From the NCBI GenBank assembly GCA_027336345.1, contig DAHWFZ010000121.1:1-8209 (forward strand): DNA of 8,209 nucleotides, written 5' to 3'. The stretch's first letter is position 1; each line of letters starts with the position of its first letter. Positions 5,810-8,209 of the stretch are shown here, piece after piece. Under the pieces are notes generated by a model. It saw only the letters and a program-made list of their open reading frames with translations, was not told the origin of the DNA and did not search any database. The translations under genes were made by a program, and so were the position numbers. Source of the DNA: Candidatus Wolfebacteria bacterium. Lineage in GTDB: Bacteria > Patescibacteriota > Minisyncoccia > UBA6257 > UBA9933.

Positions 5810-5923
5810 ACGCGATTCTAAATATTCAAATATCATTCGTTTGCGTAGCATCCCCGTTAGGGCCATGCTTCCAATAAAGATTCGCAGATTGGAATGTAAT
5901 TTGCAGTTTAGAATTGCTCGCGT
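5810..5923. repeat. 114-nt imperfect inverted repeat filling the gap before pilB
   Basis: Nested pairs build one long stem: ACGCG (5810-5814) with CGCGT (5919-5923), ATTCTAAA (5815-5822) with TTTAGAAT (5907-5914), CAAAT (5827-5831) with ATTTG (5899-5903), CATTC (5834-5838) with GAATG (5892-5896), GTTTGCG (5839-5845) with CGCAGAT (5883-5889, two wobbles), and AGCAT (5847-5851) with ATGCT (5865-5869), capped by CCC-GTTA-GGG. The five bases AGCAA occur as direct repeats at the edges (5806-5810 and 5925-5929). It may be a small non-autonomous mobile element or a structured mRNA leader. No open frame of note lies inside. Confidence 0.75.
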
Positions 5924-5930
5924 AAGCAAT
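5913..5930 (+). promoter_or_regulatory. Hairpin covering the pilB start codon
   Basis: ATTGCT (5913-5918) pairs with AGCAAT (5925-5930) around a CGCGTA loop. The right arm includes the first two bases of the pilB ATG (5929-5931). The left arm and loop are the same bases that form the right end of the long inverted repeat, so the two folds exclude each other. There is no SD in the region. An in-frame TAA at 5923-5925 lies in the loop and arm. Confidence 0.5.
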
Positions 5931-7659
5931 GGAAAATAAAACATTAATTGACACATTAATTAAAGAAGGATTATTTGAACAAGAAGCCGGAGTAAAGATT
6001 TTACAGGAAGCGGCATTGGCTCACAGGCCCGCGGAAGAACTGATAGAAGAAAGGAGATTGGTTGACGAAGATAAATTGGCGGCTTTGAAGAGCCGCCTTC
6101 TTGGCATCCCGTATAAAAAAGTCGACTCAAAAGACATAAGCGACGACTTGCTGAAATCTTTTCCGGAAGAAACCGTGAGAAATTACAAAGTTATTCCGAT
6201 CAGTTCGTCCGATGATCTGCTTGTCGTCGGTATGATAAATCCGGATGACTTCAGGGCGCAGGAAGCCATAAAATTTATCGCCAAGCAAAAAAGGCAGAAT
6301 TTGGGAGTTTACATAATTACGCCGTCAATTTGGGAAGTCATTTTAAGGAGATATTCTCCTTACAGAAGTTTGGTTGATGAAGCCGTGAAAGCTTTGAATC
6401 TTCAGACAAGCAAAGACACCAGCGGTTACGTCCAGCTGGAAGAAAAAAAGGGAACGACAGAGGAAACTCCGGTTATTAAAATCGTGTCTTCAACACTGAA
6501 GGAAGCTGTCTGGCTGAAGGCGTCCGACATCCATATAGAACCGCAGAGAAACCGCAGCAGGATAAGATTCAGAATTGACGGAGAATTGCAGGAGGTTTCT
6601 TCGTTGCCGCTGGAGCTTCATTCGCTTATTGTTTCCCGCGTTAAAATTTTAGCGAGCTTAAAAATCGATGAAACTCGTATTCCGCAGGACGGCAGATTCA
6701 GGACGTTGCTTTTCGGAAGGGATATCGATTACCGTGTCGCGACTTTCCCGACTCCGGTTGGAGAAAAAGTCGTTATCAGGGTTCTTGATCCGACCGTCGG
6801 ATTAAAGGGTCTGGCTGAATTGGGTTTGGTCGGAAGAAATTTGGACATAATCAAAGAAGGAATAGAAAAACCTTACGGTATGATTTTGCTTACCGGCCCG
6901 ACGGGATCGGGTAAAACAACAAGCTTGTACGCGATTATGCAATTGCTGAACAAAGACGATATCAATATTGTCAGCTTGGAAGACCCGGTTGAATATTATA
7001 TGGACGGCTTGAACCAGTCCCAGGTAAGGCCGGAAATCGGCTATGACTTTGCTTCCGGTCTGAGGCAGATTTTAAGGCAAGATCCCGATGTCATTATGGT
7101 CGGTGAAATTCGCGATAATGAAACCGCCGAGCTGGCCGTACAGGCGGCGCTTACCGGGCACATTGTTCTTTCCACTTTGCACACGAATAATTCAATCGGA
7201 GTTATCCCGAGATTGATTGATATGAAAGTGCAGCCGTTTTTATTGCCGGCCGCGCTGAATTTAATGGCCGCGCAAAGGCTTTTGCCGCGGTTGTGCGGCA
7301 ATTGCAAAACTTCCCAGGATGCATCGGCGGAAATGCAGCAGATAATCGCGAAAGAGCTGGGTAAATTATCTCCGGAAGTAAAAAAAGCATTGGCGCTTGA
7401 TAATCAGAATAAAATTTATCACGCTCCCGGATGCGAAGTCTGCAAAGGCAAGGGATTTATCGGAAGAATCGCGTTGTTTGAAATTCTGAAAATGACGCCG
7501 GAGCTGGAAGAAGTCATCAATAAAGAACCCAGCGAGGCGGGCATCTTAGCCGAGGCGAAGAGGCAGGGAATGGTTACGCTGCGGCAGGACGGAATCATAA
7601 AATCGTTGCAGGGCTTGGTGTCGTTGGAAGAAGTGTTGAGGGAAACAACGGAAATGTGA
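5929..7659 (+). CDS. pilB: Type IV pilus extension ATPase PilB (GspE/PilB family)
   Basis: This 576-residue protein has the full PilB/GspE layout. An N-terminal MshEN/T2SSE-N type domain (about 1-150) is followed by a central N2 domain (KASDIHIEPQRNRSRIRFRIDGE, about 197-219), then the RecA-like core. That core shows Walker A GPTGSGKTT (323-331, Lys329), Asp box SLEDPVEY (349-356), Walker B DPDVIMVGEIRD (385-396, catalytic Glu393) and His box TGHIVLSTLHTN (409-420). Two CxxC pairs (Cys456/459 and Cys502/505) form the tetracysteine zinc site. All key residues are present, so it should be an active hexameric motor that powers pilin polymerisation from the cytoplasmic face, working with PilM and a PilC platform protein. 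ATG 5929 is fixed by an in-frame TAA two codons upstream. No SD; the start lies in a hairpin. It ends in tandem TGA TAG. Confidence 0.97.
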   Translation: MENKTLIDTLIKEGLFEQEAGVKILQEAALAHRPAEELIEERRLVDEDKLAALKSRLLGIPYKKVDSKDISDDLLKSFPEETVRNYKVIPISSSDDLLVVGMINPDDFRAQEAIKFIAKQKRQNLGVYIITPSIWEVILRRYSPYRSLVDEAVKALNLQTSKDTSGYVQLEEKKGTTEETPVIKIVSSTLKEAVWLKASDIHIEPQRNRSRIRFRIDGELQEVSSLPLELHSLIVSRVKILASLKIDETRIPQDGRFRTLLFGRDIDYRVATFPTPVGEKVVIRVLDPTVGLKGLAELGLVGRNLDIIKEGIEKPYGMILLTGPTGSGKTTSLYAIMQLLNKDDINIVSLEDPVEYYMDGLNQSQVRPEIGYDFASGLRQILRQDPDVIMVGEIRDNETAELAVQAALTGHIVLSTLHTNNSIGVIPRLIDMKVQPFLLPAALNLMAAQRLLPRLCGNCKTSQDASAEMQQIIAKELGKLSPEVKKALALDNQNKIYHAPGCEVCKGKGFIGRIALFEILKMTPELEEVINKEPSEAGILAEAKRQGMVTLRQDGIIKSLQGLVSLEEVLRETTEM

Positions 7660-7670
7660 TAGAATAAAGC

Positions 7671-7754
7671 AGAATATGGAATATAGAATATGGAATATGG
7701 CAAAATGAGGATAAAAATTTCCGGCCAAATTCCAAATTCCAAATTCCAAATTCC
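7671..7754. repeat. Fold-back heptad repeat, copy 2 (GAATATG x4 / CCAAATT x4)
   Basis: The left arm (7672-7699) has four heptads identical to copy 1, including the odd second unit GAATATA; with flanking bases the identity covers 30 bp (7671-7700). The right arm is four perfect CCAAATT heptads (7725-7752), then CC at the start of an A-run. The 24-nt centre (7701-7724) is unrelated to that of copy 1. It begins 11 bases after the pilB stop and ends just before the pilT start. The arms can pair into a long stem with one A-A mismatch per heptad. Confidence 0.9.
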
Positions 7755-7760
7755 AAAAAT

Positions 7761-8209
7761 TTGGATTACAAAGAAAAACTTAATGAATTATTGTTAACGG
7801 CGGCTCAGCAAAACGCGTCAGATCTTCATTTGGCCGTGGGACGTTATCCGACTCTGAGGATTGACGGAATTTTGATTCCTTTGCAAAAAGAGTCTATTTT
7901 AACCAAGGAGATGGCTGAAAATTTGATATTGAACCTGCTCACTCCGGAACAAAAAGAAATTTTTTTAAAGGAAAAAGAAATAGACCTTTCTTATACGTAT
8001 GAAGACAAGGCGAGATTCAGGGTTAACGTTTACCATCAGAAAGGATATATGGCCGCCGCGTTGCGCTTGATCCCGGCTGTCATTAAAACGGTTGAAGAAT
8101 TGAATCTGCCTCCGATACTCCATGATTTCGGTAAATTATCGCAGGGATTTATTTTGGTTGTGGGTCCGGCCGGACAGGGAAAATCAACGACTCTTGCCGC
8201 CATAATAGA
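7761..8209 (+). CDS. pilT: Type IV pilus retraction ATPase PilT (3' end beyond the window)
   Basis: About 149 residues are visible; PilT usually has 340-380, so more than half is missing. The N-terminus MDYKEKLNELLLTAAQQNAS leads into DLHLAVGRYPTLRIDG, the standard PilT N-terminal domain. Next are ARFRVNVYHQKG (about 85-96) and the Walker A GPAGQGKSTT (135-144, Lys141) just before the edge. PilT is the cytoplasmic hexameric motor that depolymerises the pilus, used in twitching and DNA uptake. The start must be TTG 7761: the frame is open back to TAA 7665-7667 but contains no ATG, GTG or other TTG, only repeat-derived codons. There is no SD. Walker A reads GQGKS in place of the usual GSGKS, a mild variant. 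It follows pilB directly, so both motors are probably on one transcript. Confidence 0.93.
   Translation, partial: MDYKEKLNELLLTAAQQNASDLHLAVGRYPTLRIDGILIPLQKESILTKEMAENLILNLLTPEQKEIFLKEKEIDLSYTYEDKARFRVNVYHQKGYMAAALRLIPAVIKTVEELNLPPILHDFGKLSQGFILVVGPAGQGKSTTLAAII

Noticed and set aside
5810..5923. Inverted repeat considered as an integron attC site
   Set aside because: The conserved core sites (GTTRRRY and RYYYAAC) are not at the ends, and there is no cassette array or integrase in view.
7657..7662. TGA at the end of pilB considered as a recoded glycine, as in some CPR lineages
   Set aside because: It is followed at once by TAG, PilB is full length at this point, and no other gene reads through TGA.
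7419..7749. Minus-strand open frames with FGIWNL- and YSIFYI-like repeats
   Set aside because: These are translations of the heptad repeat and the antisense of pilB, with no initiation signal.

Overview
The window looks like chromosomal DNA of a Candidate Phyla Radiation bacterium (Patescibacteria, most like Parcubacteria). This rests on four things seen here: a monoderm-style type IV pilus (T4P) operon with no secretin gene in view, short AT-leaning genes that mostly lack Shine-Dalgarno (SD) sequences, frequent TTG/GTG starts, and heptad repeats of the TTCCAAA/GAATATG kind between genes. TGA is a normal stop (pilB ends in tandem TGA-TAG) and no long frame needs it as a codon, so the code looks like table 11. 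The taxonomic call is inference.

Left part (1-2247): a small three-helix membrane protein (62-409), an AT-rich membrane-anchored protein of unknown function (438-1124), and, convergent with it, a secreted Cys-rich protein with a probable CHAP-type Cys/His/Asn domain (1180-1938, minus). A perfect 22-bp palindrome between the two convergent genes is a likely shared terminator. The 309-bp gap 1939-2247 is unusual. It holds two perfect DnaA boxes in inverted orientation, a 20-bp inverted repeat overlapping one of them, an AT-rich stretch and an orphan consensus SD.

Middle (2248-3143): a ComF-type phosphoribosyltransferase on the minus strand, divergent from the pilus operon across a very AT-rich 131-bp spacer.

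Right part (3144-8209): the pilus operon pilM, pilN-like, pilO-like, a short single-helix protein, pilB and the start of pilT, cut by the window end. PilM (actin-like, cytoplasmic) with the PilN- and PilO-like proteins should form the inner-membrane alignment platform. PilB is the extension ATPase and PilT the retraction ATPase. ComF next to these genes fits a pilus used for DNA uptake, but that is inference.

The most notable non-coding content is in the operon. Two gaps carry near-identical fold-back heptad repeats that run directly into TTG start codons. A third gap is almost filled by a 114-nt imperfect inverted repeat, whose fold competes with a local hairpin over the pilB start codon. 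I see no CRISPR array, tRNA, rRNA, transposase or recognisable defence system.
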